NCBI RefSeq assembly: GCF_040412425.1
Contig: NC_089792.1
Span: 20,424,789-20,488,788, forward strand
Reading direction: 5' to 3'
Source of the DNA: Macrobrachium rosenbergii
Taxonomy: Eukaryota; Arthropoda; Malacostraca; Decapoda; Palaemonidae
Length of the DNA stretch: 64,000 nt
Shown: positions 29,839-42,580 of the stretch, one piece after another
Layout of the letters: each line of letters begins with the position of its first letter
How positions within the stretch are numbered: the first letter of the stretch is position 1
Notes under the pieces: model-generated
Database searches by the model: none
Told to the model about the DNA's origin: nothing
The model's input: only the letters and a program-made list of their open reading frames with translations
Made by a program: the position numbers and the translations under genes

Positions 29839-30131
29839 ATGGGAAAGAAACTTTAAATAATCTTATCTCATCTGGTGATTATTACTAGATTTTTTTTACC
29901 TTACAATTACGTTAACCATTTCGGTGAGAATGTTAACTTTTGTTGGAAGTCTCCCTTTGTGACTGTGCTGTATTTATCTGGAAAATAATCAGATTATCTT
30001 CTAGATAACTACAGCACAGTCACAGTCGGAGACTTCTAACAAAAGTTACAATTCTCAATGAGATGGTCAGTGTAATTATATTTTTTCTAGTAATAATCAC
30101 CAGATTTGAAAGGTTTAAACTTCTTTTCCAT
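29839..30131. mobile_element. Palindromic (fold-back / MITE-like) element
   Basis: Inner arms 29871-29975 and 30008-30104 pair well: TCTGGTGATTATTACTAGA against TCTAGTAATAATCACCAGA, AACTTTTGTTGGAAGTCTCC against GGAGACTTCTAACAAAAGTT, and GTGACTGTGCTGTA against TACAGCACAGTCAC. Weaker complementarity extends to 29839 and 30131. The spacer is about 35 bp. No coding capacity; unrelated in sequence to the palindrome at 7744-8041 although similar in size. Confidence 0.85.
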
Positions 30132-30149
30132 ATCTTGCAAAATGGTCAA

Positions 30150-30399
<250 letters not shown>

Positions 30400-30810
30400 T
30401 CACATTATATATGTGTGTATAGATATACATATACATGCGTACATAGCCGTACAGGAGCAGCAGGCTCTACAAAGAACAATAACAGGGACACCGAGGAAAA
30501 GGTACTGTGATGATTCTGATTCTGACAAGCTTATTGGGGCCGGCGTCGTTCGCAATACCAGATCGCATTTTCAGTGCTGGAAGTTACACAAACAAGAATA
30601 AAAAAAAATGAACGTCACAGAAATATTAAAATAAAATATATCAAATCCAGTGACATAAATACGATAAAACCTACCCGAACAATGGTAAAAAAGTGAGTAA
30701 ACATTAAAAGCAAGTAAATGTGCTTTTTCTGTATATGTTTGTATGAAAACCATGGATACATGAAGACACTCGTATATCTAAGAAGAGAAGAAATTTTTTT
30801 GTTTTTTTCT

Positions 30811-31440
30811 CTCCCTTCACAGGGAAATTACGCTGGCATCTTCGTGAAGGACCTTCTTGATGAAACCGGGTTCTTTATGCAATTCTTTAGAAAGAACTGT
30901 TTTCCGACAAAATATTTTTATAGATCACTGAGGAAACTATTTAAAAATGAGGGCGCCACAGTTAAATGTTCCTAAACAGAGCATATATACGAGGTTCCCT
31001 TACCATCTTAATAATAGTTTCGTAAAAAGTTTAGAGATTTATTTAATAAGAACTGCCTGCTATAAACTTAAAATTAATTCCAAAAATATCCTCTAACTCT
31101 GGGGTCCATTTCCAGATTCAAGGGAAAACTTTGCCCGGCTTTGACTTTGAATATTGTTTATAAATACTCATGCCCAGACTGCGAATTGGGAACTTATGTT
31201 GCATGTACAAAGTGATTGTTGCAAGTCCTAATCTGTTGTCATCTGTTGTCAGATGGGGTTACAGACTGTCCAGACCCGAAATATGTAGTATACTTGACCA
31301 TTCCGTACAGTGTCAATCACGTTGATCCTAAAGACTTCAAAGTTATCTACTCCACTCAAAACAGAAAAGAATTAACCACCTTGTCATCTTTTTTTAATGA
31401 AAACTATCGTTCCATCATTGAATAACCAGACTGCCTCTAA
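30811..31440 (+). pseudogene. Penelope-like element relic: RT C-terminus and GIY-YIG endonuclease
   Basis: Two frames give in-order pieces of a Penelope-like protein. FFRKNCFPTKYFYRSLRK (about 30872-30930) matches the RT thumb-proximal region. After a frameshift near 30968, IYTRFPYHLNNSFVKSLEIY and ACYKLKINSKN (30980-31090) follow. IVYKYSCPDCELGTYV at about 31153-31200 matches the cysteine pair and GTY strand that open the GIY-YIG endonuclease of these elements. PKDFKVIYSTQNRKELTTL and SFFNENYRSIIE (31327-31422) match its C-terminal part. There are at least two frameshifts and several stops, and the upstream RT core is missing. The ancestral protein reverse-transcribed its RNA at nicked target DNA; this copy cannot. 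TTTTCTCTCCCTTCACAG at 30804-30821 resembles a splice acceptor just before the homology. Confidence 0.8.
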
Positions 31441-32358
31441 AACGCTTTATATTGCATAACTTAACATTTCGTTCTGCGCTTGTATGCTGACTTCACTCCT
31501 TTTCTTGTTTTTTTTTTTTTTTATTCACCATTTTACTTTGATTCGGTAGGTCCTATCGTATTTATATCGCTGGATGGATTTTACTATTTATTTTCATATC
31601 TCTGTGACGTTCCTTTTTTAATCATTCTTATTTGTGTATTTTCCAGCCTTGAAAATGCAATCTGATACTGCTAACCCCACGGCCCTGATAATCTTGTCAA
31701 AATCATCGTACTGATTTTCCTCGATGTTCCTGTTATATACATACATATATACATACACATATATATGTGTGTGTTTGTGTGTGTGTATAATTTTGTCTCT
31801 TTTTTACGAGCCATTCGTTTATTTGTAGATATAACGTTTTTCTATTTCGTACAACAACAACCATTTGAGGTTAGTCTCTACCCAAACGCCTTCCTCAGCT
31901 GATATGCTCGAGGCCTAAAAGGAGATTGATGGATGTTCTTACGAACCAGTTTTTTTTTTGTTTTTTCTTCTATGTTCCATTCCCCAGCATCTCCCTACCT
32001 CAAAGGTCGCCTTACGGATTCCCAGATTATTCTGAATAGATTTTTTTGGCGAAGTGAATTTTACAGAGTTTCTGTACAAGGGTTGATTGATTTAGGGGAT
32101 AGATCCGTCCGTTCTCAATTGCAGGTTTCTCTGTGGTGGGACTAATGGAGATGTGTTTTATTTTCAAAGAATTAGTTGTCTGATTTTTAAAAATTTTTTC
32201 TTGAATGCATACAACAATTTTTTCTGCTGTGTAGAATTTGATAACTGCATTTCCCATATTCAGTTTTCATGTTTTTATATTCATATACAGATTTACGTTC
32301 TACAGTATATTGCCTGAAGTTAATTGGGATTATAGGACTTTCAGCATACGCAACTCAC

Positions 32359-32361
<3 letters not shown>
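31441..32361. other. Unassigned sequence
   Basis: T-rich DNA with a short TATA/TGTG tract at 31735-31790. A 70-codon frame at 31933-32145 has no recognised motif. Confidence 0.45.

Positions 32362-32434
<73 letters not shown>
32362..32434. repeat. (CT)n microsatellite
   Basis: Pure CT run of about 73 bp. Confidence 0.97.
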
Positions 32435-32437
<3 letters not shown>

Positions 32438-33746
32438 TCTTTGGCAAGTATTAACAGATGAAAATGAACTCTAGTAACATGAAATTAGAGTGAGTATTGC
32501 GTCGGTTGACTCAGTTAAATACATACACTGTATATTGAGAAAAAAGTCCCACAAGTGCTAGCGTGTAACTGCAATAATTTCATCTAAGCTTGTTATAATT
32601 TTCATGCCTTATTTTATTTTTATAAACAATTTTCTCACTTTATCATGTGGTAAGTGCCAGTCTATCCATCTTTCTCACATTAATAAATCACCCTCAGCTA
32701 TGAAAAGGGCTCTGATATTTTGTCGTTTTTGACACGTAAATTTTCAAGCTTCTTTCCTAGAAGTTTACTAGTGTATACTTTATTCTTTAAAAGTAAAGAA
32801 TGTTCTTTTTAATGCTTAATTTTCAGTTTTCAACCAATATTTATATATTTTTTTCTTATTTTGAATTTAGTCTTCCTTCCCTTTTTTACATTTCATGCTG
32901 TTATTTTTTTTAAAGAAATTCTTTCATTTTTGAAATGTAGTTTTCATTCTTACACTCTTAATCTTCCCTTATCAGAAGAACATTATAGATAATTGTCTGA
33001 AACTAATAAAGAAAAATGCAAGAAACAGGAGTGGATACAATCTTGCACCCATTCCATGGAAAAAACATTGGACAAATGAAATGAGAGCCCTTATTGCCTT
33101 GGAAGATTAGCAAGCAGAGCCGAGAGAAAGCAAAACGCAATTTGTGAATGTGGATGGCTTTGATCATGCAACGCCACTCTATCAAGGAAATGAAGACTAG
33201 AAGTGAGGATTGCTGTACTTTAATGACGCATGCATGAAGATTTCTCATCATAGGTAAATGTGTTACCATCCTGTAATAATTTTCATTACTCTTTTCGTGC
33301 AGATGAAGTGGAGATATCGAACATGTCTTGATACCTTTACTGTGGTGATTTTTAATCAGGACAGAATTAGAATTCAAACAAGCGGAATTTTTTTTTTCAT
33401 TCTTCTTTGGTGTTTATTTGCAATAGAACTGGTAATTTATAATGTGTATTTGTGTAAAATGTAATAATTACGCATTATACCTGCACAGTTTGATATTAAC
33501 TTTCCTAACCAGGAAACAGTACCTGCACCTGATTGAAATCCTTGAAAGAACACTTCAGATGACACCAAATAGGATCTAGATTTTGGGCAACATCCAACGT
33601 TGTCCAGATTAACACCTCTTTGATGACAACATAAAATCGAAAGAATTTTGGGCGGATTTCATCCAAGGGGAAGAAGAACGATGCTTACGTAGTTCTACTT
33701 GAAACACTACGTGAGAAAGACCGTCGGCCACAAAAGTAGTCATTAT
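32435..33746. other. Unassigned sequence
   Basis: No gene recognised. A stretch at 33101-33141 (GATTAGCAAGCAGAG ... AAAGCAAAACGCAATTT) recurs at 36609-36650, marking a small dispersed repeat. Confidence 0.45.
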
Positions 33747-33945
33747 ATGCCTTTACAATGATAGGAACACAAGAAATTCTAGATTCATTAAATTGCAGTT
33801 GAATGAAACTGGTAGTTCATATAAACAAAAAATACTTTATAGCCTATGTCTTTATAATAACAGCAACACAATCAGTTCTAGATTCATTAAGTCATTAGGT
33901 CTAAGTACAGTATTATAGGTGAATGGAAAATGGTAGTTGTGGAAG
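33747..33945. repeat. Tandem duplication, unit 99 bp
   Basis: Unit 1 (33747-33845) and unit 2 (33846-33945) align through ATG.CTTTA, TTCTAGATTCATTAA, a GAATG.AA block and TGGTAGTT; moderately diverged. Confidence 0.75.
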
Positions 33946-34046
<101 letters not shown>

Positions 34047-34059
34047 CAGTATATATGCA

Positions 34060-34534
34060 CTAATTAAAATGATAATTAAAAGTATAAAGATTAAACCAAT
34101 CTCCTGGTTCTAACTGCAGTTCATTAAGCAGTGCATCATGTGAGAGCTCATTTCTTTTCGTTATCCACTGTTTAACCCATTTCCTCCTTTTCCTCGTCGG
34201 TTTACCTTCTATGTCAGCGAATAAGCCGCAGCAGCAGCTCCCATCTTTAATATATACAGCTCCACGCGAGAAGATGCCATATCTGCTCACAGTGAAGTCT
34301 TCGGTGAGGCTGATGAAATAGTGTGTGGGTGACCACGATTTGCTTGCGATCTGAGCTGGGTCGAAATCGCAACCGACGATCGTTGCGTGTCTGGCGGCGT
34401 TTAACAGTGTCAAATTGGTCGTGCTATCACGAAACTCCGCCCACTTTCGGCAGGGCGATGACCCCATACACACACCGATTTACTTGCGATACCGATATCG
34501 TATGCCATAATCGTTGTGTGTATGACGGGCTTAA
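34060..34534 (-). pseudogene. PIF/Harbinger DNA transposon 5' fragment
   Basis: A minus-strand frame of 137 codons (34060-34473) has RKRRKWVKQWITKRNEL followed by SHDALLNELQLE. This matches the N-terminal 'RRWW.RPW...R...GAY..L..EL' block of HARBI1/ALP1-like transposases, before the DDE nuclease. The first ~70 codons are probably non-coding. The outer end reads, on the minus strand, AGCCCGTCATACACACAACG from 34531, the form of a Harbinger terminal repeat, next to TTA, which fits the 3-bp target preference of the superfamily. The rest of the transposase and the other terminus are missing; an (AT)n-(GT)n array starts where the coding match ends. The region between carries further internal copies of the ACGAT/ATCGT motif. 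Inactive. Confidence 0.65.
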
Positions 34535-34855
34535 AGGAAGCACATCACTGGTGCCAATAAATGTATAGACGAAGGAGTTTTCTTAAGGTGGAGTATCTTA
34601 GATACCTTGTACGTACCCTTGGTCTTTGATACATCCACGGTGCAATGCAGGCTAAAGCCAGTTAGGCCTCTCATGACCATGGACTTAGCATTGTGTTAGA
34701 GTTAATCTTTACCCTGTGAATATTATGATTCTTGCTGAGTTTCTGCCATGCATAGAAATTACTGGGAATAACGTGAAGGCCTTAGTACTATATTTTGGAC
34801 TTCGCCCTTGCTTGCCATTGGGAAGTTTCGTGAATCACAGACTGAATGGAAATTT

Positions 34856-34856
<1 letters not shown>
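34535..34856. other. Unassigned sequence
   Basis: Nothing recognised. Confidence 0.4.
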
Positions 34857-35126
<270 letters not shown>

Positions 35127-35141
35127 CTAATTAATATATAG

Positions 35142-35235
35142 ATACCATCATTTTTAAGCGAGGCCCTATTAATTGTATATATATATATATATATTTAAGT
35201 GATAAAGCTTAATTTTCTGAATAAATATGGACTGG
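35142..35235 (+). repeat. Copy 1 of ATACCATCC repeat
   Basis: Starts ATACCATCATTTTTAAGCG, holds a short AT run and ends AAATATGGACTGG; same orientation as the left arm that follows. Confidence 0.75.
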
Positions 35236-35352
35236 ATACCATCCTTTTTAAACGAGGTTTTAATAATTGTATAATGCATAGAACAATTGTATGATAAAAT
35301 ATTTATTATATACATATATATATGGACTGGTTCACAGGATTTTAATATACTG

Positions 35353-35428
<76 letters not shown>

Positions 35429-35560
35429 TGTATATATATATATATTAAAATCTCCTGAACCAGTCCATCTCGTGGTCAGATAATTAAACTTTATCACTTG
35501 CGCAATTGTTCTGTGCATTAATACAATTAATAACAGGACCTCATTTAAAAAGGATGGTAT
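35236..35560. repeat. Large palindrome centred on an (AT)n array
   Basis: Left arm 35236-35350 begins ATACCATCCTTTTTAAACGA. Right arm ends at 35560 with its complement TTTAAAAAGGATGGTAT. Further matches: GCATAGAACAATTG against CAATTGTTCTGTGC, and GGACTGGTTCA against TGAACCAGTCC. The centre is about 75 bp of AT flanked on both sides by TACTGTATATATA. Confidence 0.88.
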
Positions 35561-35595
35561 CTAGAGGAGATATTTATTCAGAAAAAGTTACAAGC

Positions 35596-35687
35596 TTTCG
35601 AGGACTAACTGTCCTCATCGTGTGGTAGCCGTAAAAATCTTGTACGGCTACCAGACGATGAGCACAGTTAACTTCTCAACTCGAAAA
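35596..35687. repeat. Near-perfect hairpin
   Basis: GTGGTAGCCGTA (35621) pairs with TACGGCTACCAG (35643) around a short loop, and the pairing continues outward through CTGTCCTCATCG against CGATGAGCACAG to TCGAGG against CTCGA. It is unusually GC-rich for the neighbourhood. Confidence 0.88.
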
Positions 35688-35808
35688 ACATCACCGCTAG
35701 CCATCCTCTTTAAAATTAATCTTTTGTATATAGTTTATATAATTATATATGTGTGTGTATTTTTCAATAGTCATCAACTTATTGAATTTTCTGAAAAACA
35801 TCACCGCT

Positions 35809-35845
35809 AGATTACCATTGTCTTTAAATGAGGTCCTGTTATTAA
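35809..35845 (+). repeat. Copy 4 of ATACCATCC repeat (short)
   Basis: ATTACCATTGTCTTTAAATG then AGGTCCTGTTATTAA repeats the right-arm sequence of 35528-35560 in inverted orientation. AAAAACATCACCGCTAG occurs just before it and also at 35684. Confidence 0.75.
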
Positions 35846-36269
35846 TATATATATGTATATATTTTATATATTTATATATGGTATATATAAATTAATGCAT
35901 AAGTTTTAAGGCAAATTTCAACCGTTTATTATTGAATCTATATACACCAGTAGTACACTTTTTATTATATTTTTGAGCGCAAAATGAGAAATTTGCCTCC
36001 ATCCGTCATTGTGTCCTTAATAAATTTCCTTCAGCATCGAAAGAAGATTTTCCTTTCCGTTGTTCATACTGTTTTATTTACAGGTTTGTGTTTCGTGTAT
36101 ATATTTTTTAAGTTGTATATTTTTTCATTCTGATATATATTTTTTCATACATCTTTCAAATTCCGTACAATCGTTAATACATTTTTAAATGTCTGTAACA
36201 TACACCTTTCATTTAATGTTATTTGAAGTAAATTCTTGGAGTTTGTATTCACTTTCTGAAACATTTAAG

Positions 36270-36271
<2 letters not shown>

Positions 36272-36347
<76 letters not shown>
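36272..36347. repeat. (CT)n microsatellite
   Basis: Pure CT run of about 76 bp. Confidence 0.98.
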
Positions 36348-36349
<2 letters not shown>

Positions 36350-37660
36350 GTCCTTCCATACACTTTTTTTCTATCTTTTTGCATAACATACAGCAGATTA
36401 ACCTAAGGAAAAAAAAGGATTAGTGAAAGGGATAATGAACTAAATTAAATTTTCCACAATATTTCCTTTTAAAGATTTATTTCATCTTGGCCGCCATGCC
36501 GCACCAACTCACAAGCACAAAATAAGAAGGGAAGAGAGAAAATACTGTCATATATCACACAAGCAAACTATTTTTCAAATTAAATTAGGGTTTTATTTCA
36601 TGCGGGCATTAGCAAGCAGGGTCCAGAAAAAAGCAAAACGCAATTTATAATTTGCCTGGTTATGACCAAGAAGAAGCCAGGAAGGCACCTTTTTTTGTCC
36701 ATTTTCCTGAGTTTGTTCTTAAATGATATTTTTGTTTTGAGGATTTCTCTCTTCTTTTAATTGAACGCAGTGACTAGTATTGTTGCATTGAAAAGTTGAT
36801 GATGTTTTAATTTATAATTTTTGTAAATATTAACTATCTAAAAAAAAAAAAAGGCCATTCGATCACCTTTTTTTATACAGTAATAAATTAATGGCAGCGT
36901 TTCTGGAGCTGGAAAAAATCTGCCATTGGAAATTGAATATCAAAGTATACCTGGTCAAATAATGTTTCAAAGCAAAACGATAATTAACACAGGGAAACTT
37001 TTACTACAGCCACATTCACCGTTTACATAAGGCTTCTTTTGTGCGTATTCAGATTTCCCAGTCAGTGTTTAATAAAGCATAAATTTTTAAAATAAAACCT
37101 TACTGAATGTTGGGCGAATTTTTGAATCATCATTGGCTATCGTTTGGAATTTTGATGTACTTTTGAGTTTGTATATTCCAAATAATGTCATCATTTTTTA
37201 ATGCAGTATAACATGATTGGACTGGGCATCTGTTTTATGTTCAACGTTATTTTGGGTTTTCTGTTAGACTTTATGCCTATGATTTTCACTTAGTAGTGGA
37301 ATGAAAATGAATATTCCTACCGAGGAAATTACATGGTCTTGTCTTCCATGTACTGCACCCATATAACCCTCCGCTGGCCCCCGCTCCCGCCTTGTGAAGG
37401 AAAATAGGAATGGCCTGTTGATAGATGGCGTTCTAATGATGCTTTGCTTCTGCGGGTATGGGACCACCTGAGGGGTTAATTATCGCAATGTTGCTTTTGT
37501 TACGGTTACTCAGTCTGGGTTGTTGCTTCTTGCCCTCGCTCAAAAGAAACAGAAATTAAATTGAAAATTGAATGTTACTTTAGAGACAAAGAATGAAGGC
37601 AACCAGATTTTGTTAGTCTTCCACGGTTCTCCTTAATACTCTTAACCCTCACCCTCCCCC
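36348..37660. other. Unassigned sequence
   Basis: No gene recognised; includes the second copy (36609-36650) of the small repeat seen at 33101. Confidence 0.45.
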
Positions 37661-37664
37661 TTCC

Positions 37665-37827
37665 CTTCTCCCTTTCCTTTTTTCCTCTTTTTCTGACACT
37701 TAATTAATTAATGAGGTGTGGAGGGGCTTAATAATACCCAGGTAAGGGCGTGGTGGCTCGCTCTTATATCGGTTGTATAGTGTTTGTAAACTGAATGTGT
37801 ACGTGCTTTGTGTTTGCTAGTGTTTGC

Positions 37828-37896
<69 letters not shown>

Positions 37897-37950
37897 AAAC
37901 TTCGACGGAATGATGGAAGTTGAAGGCAGTAACGGTAAGGGTGTGGCAAC
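37665..37950. repeat. Dispersed repeat family 1, copy A
   Basis: Shares TTCCTCTTTTT..GAC, then CAGGTAAGGGCGTGGTGGCT (37739), a spacer of about 70-90 bp, a (GA)n array (37829-37893), and GATG.AAGT.GAAGGCA with copy B at 45115-45410. No coding signal. Confidence 0.7.
37829..37893. repeat. (GA)n microsatellite
   Basis: Pure AG run inside the dispersed repeat. Confidence 0.98.
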
Positions 37951-38742
37951 CAATAGCCCAATAAATAGCCGTGAATGCAAGTGTAATAATGCAAGAGAGT
38001 TCCTACTAAGATTAAGAAAAATGCAATCTGTATTAAACGAGAAAACAAAGTCTGAATGAATGAAGGTTAGAGGTTTAAAAAACTCGATGATACGCGTGAC
38101 AAAACGAAAGAAAAAGAGATATAATATTCATATAATAGTTTATAAGGGAAATATATTTCCGTCTATCTCAAGTAACTGCTTTCAGTAACGTTTTTTAAAA
38201 AAGACTTATATATAAAGGCAAAACATAGATTGAATATACATGCAAATGATAGAGTTTTAGTACTTGTTTTACTAGTACAGTACATGTTTTATTTAGATCG
38301 AATGAGTTATTGAAAGCATCGTTTCAGTTAAAATTTTCAAGCTCCCAGGAGTATAACTTCCTTACTCAAGATTCCCCGTATGCAGTGTTTCGAACGATCT
38401 CTGGACACTTGCCATTTAAAGCGCCAGTTACCTAATTCTTGATTTGGCGTACGCCCTCGATCCTTGCGGAAAACTAATTTGCCTGTTCAGAAGGTGAAAG
38501 ACATATGAGTCAACGATTTTCTCTCTTTGTTGGATAAAGATATGGATGCAAAAGCAGGCATCTTCTGCCCGATGATATCCGCCTCATTCTTTCCTCTATG
38601 GGACTAATTGGAGGGAGGAAAGGGTCTCTTCAACGTTAATTGAGATACTTTCAAAGAAGAGATGCCGAAGATTGTAATTCCATGCTTTAGTTGTTATTAA
38701 TTTACTCCAGCAATTATCCAGCTCAAAACACAGTCTTAAGTA

Positions 38743-38745
<3 letters not shown>
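37951..38745. other. Unassigned sequence
   Basis: Nothing recognised. Confidence 0.45.

Positions 38746-38814
<69 letters not shown>
38746..38814. repeat. (TC)n microsatellite
   Basis: Pure TC run. Confidence 0.98.
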
Positions 38815-38817
<3 letters not shown>

Positions 38818-39019
38818 TTTTCCTCTGCTCAACGTCTCGAAGAAGAAAAGGACAGCAGCAATACGAACATCAACAACAGCAGCACCTTCAGAATGCTCCC
38901 ACAAACTATCTAAATTTCACCCAAACACGATCCAACTTCTCCATCACTAAAACCATCAAACCATTTCGAAATTTTCCCCCAGCTTTGCTCTAGGACAAAC
39001 TACATAATCCTGATAGAGC

Positions 39020-40390
39020 GTGGAGATCTATTTTAGAATAGAAAGGGAAATGAAAATTTACAAAGGTGAAACCGCCGAACTCAAGCCTAGTTTTTAGAAT
39101 AAAAGCTGAAATACTGGACATCGAACAGCCTAATAAATTCTCTACACCATGCCGTAGACAGAAGCAAGTCAGTAGGGAATATTAAGAGGTAACGAGTGAC
39201 ACTGTCCATCTTGAAAGAGAGTCCCTTACGACGTCAATGGAACGAGTTTGTGAATGCCCATCAGACCAGTATATCTGTATATTCGTCCCCAGGGCTGAAT
39301 ACCAAGATCCAGGACTCCCAAGCTACATTCTTTGGCCTAAGCGACTACGACTTCTCTATACTACAAAATAGTGATTTGACGTGGGAAATGAACGCTCTCA
39401 GAGTTGACTTTGCCGCCGGACCAGACCAATTCTCTTTAAAGCATTTGATATCCTTCCAGGAAGAACTGTAGAAACTCATCTATGTCCTATTGCAAGAATC
39501 AATAACAAAAACGAAACAACGAAAAAGTTCAAACTTAATTACGTGCAGAACACTAAAAAGCTAAAGCATTCATTTTAAATCATACCGAATGATACTCCCA
39601 ACATCATTCTACCTTATAAAGATCTTTGAGAAACTCATAAAGAAAACAATAGTCAAACAACTGACCGATAACGATTTCTCTGCGAGCAAAAATGAACTTA
39701 GATAAGGGAGAGCAACCAACGAATGTTGGAAATTAGAATCCTAGAAGTGAAATTTAAAATATTTTTTCTGACTTTGCAAATACTTTTGACAAAGTTGATC
39801 ACTTCTTAGTATACAAGAAGTTCAAAGGAAAGCGGAAAGGCAGACCTGTAGGCCCCTCTCAAATCAAGTGCTTAAGGTATAAACTTATGGAACTTTATCC
39901 AAATCAGCCTACGCCATACGTGTCCCACTAGGATTTCAATGTTCGATTTATTTCTTAGCAATTCGTCTTAATCTTTTTCTTGGTAATAAATCACGAATTT
40001 CCAATCTCTATGTTGACCCAAGTGGAAATGCCATTACGACAGAGCACCAAGTGAAAAAATCTGGGTGTCATCATCTCTGAATACTAACAGCTTCTACTCG
40101 TATTGACAGAATTATAGCAAAATGTCGTACGTAGTCACCATGGATATTGAGAATGGAGCGCCTAATCTATGGGTAATGTTGGTTGGACCAGTTATTGACA
40201 ATTGTTCACCCAAGGCTTAGTATAGAACGCAATTCTAACTCAGTCTGGAACCTTGTACTCAGTCCTAAAATCTTATGCAACATCATTGCTTTCAGTAACC
40301 ACAGTAAGTAATATCTAAGTCCACACAGGAAAGGCCTTGATTGGGTAGTCCCGTACCCCTGGATAGGTGAAACCGTTTCATTGTTAATCA
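39020..40390 (+). pseudogene. LINE relic: most of RT domain (Jockey/CR1-like)
   Basis: Pieces of a non-LTR RT run in order on the plus strand. The frame at 39196-39471 ends with DFAAGPDQFSLKHL, matching the 'SAAGPDG.P...LK' block at the RT N-terminus. KIFEKLIKKTIVKQL (about 39615-39660) matches 'K.FE..I...L...L'. FDKVDH (39784-39801) is the first catalytic-Asp block (usually AFDKVDH). VDPSGNAITTEHQVKKSG (about 40014-40065) and ARS..RIDRIIAKCR-type helices follow, then LDQLLTIVHPRLS. The GVPQG and YADD blocks are lost in deletions. Dozens of stops and frameshifts show it is old. Downstream a (GA)n run begins at 40460. A role other than a dead retroelement is not supported. Confidence 0.72.
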
Positions 40391-40458
40391 GGCAATCTGT
40401 CACTTCAATTTTAGATTTTTAGAGAAATTTTACAAGATATGTTTATTTGATGTCTTCT

Positions 40459-40459
<1 letters not shown>

Positions 40460-40512
<53 letters not shown>
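40460..40512. repeat. (GA)n microsatellite
   Basis: Pure AG run. Confidence 0.97.
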
Positions 40513-40515
<3 letters not shown>

Positions 40516-41160
40516 GAACTTTGTTTAAGCCGAGACAGCCATTAGTCTCGATGTCTACTTGAGCAATTGCATTGAAGGCAAAAATAATCATAGCTTTATT
40601 GATTCACCAGTATTTAGAACTGTCGAACGAAAGAGCGTGCATCCTGGCATAGAAAATCTTTCCTTCACTCTCCTGGCACCTTAAACCACATTGTGACCCA
40701 GTGCCACTTACATCAACCTCCTAAGATTTGTTTGAAACTTCTGAACATTGATTTTTTATGTGAAGTTATTATCACCATACTCATGCAAGTAGCGTCCAAT
40801 ATGGCTTTCCTGATCGAGGCCAGAGCAAAGTAAACATCCTACTACATGTCAGTTGAAATGTATGTCTGCATTAAGAACAAGATTTTGAACATTGTATTCC
40901 AAATCTGTGCTGTTATTTTCTTGACATTATGTTGGATCATCTATACAAGTTTTTGCAAGTATATGAATACACAGATGTGTTCACGTGTTTGATGAGATTT
41001 TATCTGGTTATTTACCAAACAAGTCAAAATTACTGAGTCGCGGATCTCTCAAAAATCAAATCTGTCTAACATCTCCAGATATTTACAGAAGAACGACAGA
41101 GGAAGAGTTTATTTTAATCATTGTTGTTTTGTATTCCAATAATATTTTTTGCTTGGGAGC
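40513..41160. other. Unassigned sequence
   Basis: Nothing recognised. Confidence 0.45.
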
Positions 41161-41187
41161 CTTATCTTCGTTTCCGGCCTTTTATTG

Positions 41188-41360
41188 GGAAAGTGGAGAA
41201 ATTGAATGCGAAGTCGATCGTGATGGAATTTTAATCTTTTTTCTTTGTGTTCTATTTTTCAAATATTTATTTTTATTGTTTCAGAGAGCTTCCATTTCGA
41301 AATCCCTTTGTTATAAAAGTCATATGTTTGCGTGATCAAAAGTATCGTAGAAAAGCCCCT
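41188..41360 (+). other. Exon-like dispersed blocks (family 2), copy 1
   Basis: Block a (41188-41222) reads FYWESGEIECE. Block b (41288-41345) follows TTTTTATTGTTTCAG, an acceptor-like sequence, and reads ELPFRNPFVIKVICLRDQK. Related blocks occur at 48310-48505, 51489-51525, 56150-56235, 57345-57415 and 62640-62815. No protein family recognised. Confidence 0.4.
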
Positions 41361-41591
41361 TTGCTTTTTTATGTATGTATACTTTTTGTTTGTTTTGAAA
41401 ACACATCTTTACTACTATTACCATTTTCTTTCTATTTTTACTGCATATTGAGTTCTTTGGTTTTATGCCCTAAGTTTTCTAACTGCATTAGAAAAGCCCC
41501 TTTGCTTTTTTATATATGTATAGATTTTTAAAACACAGCTTTACTACATTTTGAGTTCTTTGGTTTTACGACCAAGTTTTATAACTGCAAT
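41350..41591. repeat. Tandem duplication, units of about 140 and 100 bp
   Basis: GAAAAGCCCCTTTGCTTTTT at 41350 and at 41491 open two units that both contain TTTACTAC, CAT.TTGAGTTCTTTGG and TTTTATGCCC or TTTTACGACC. Unit 2 is shorter by an internal deletion. Confidence 0.85.
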
Positions 41592-42579
<988 letters not shown>

Positions 42580-42580
<1 letters not shown>

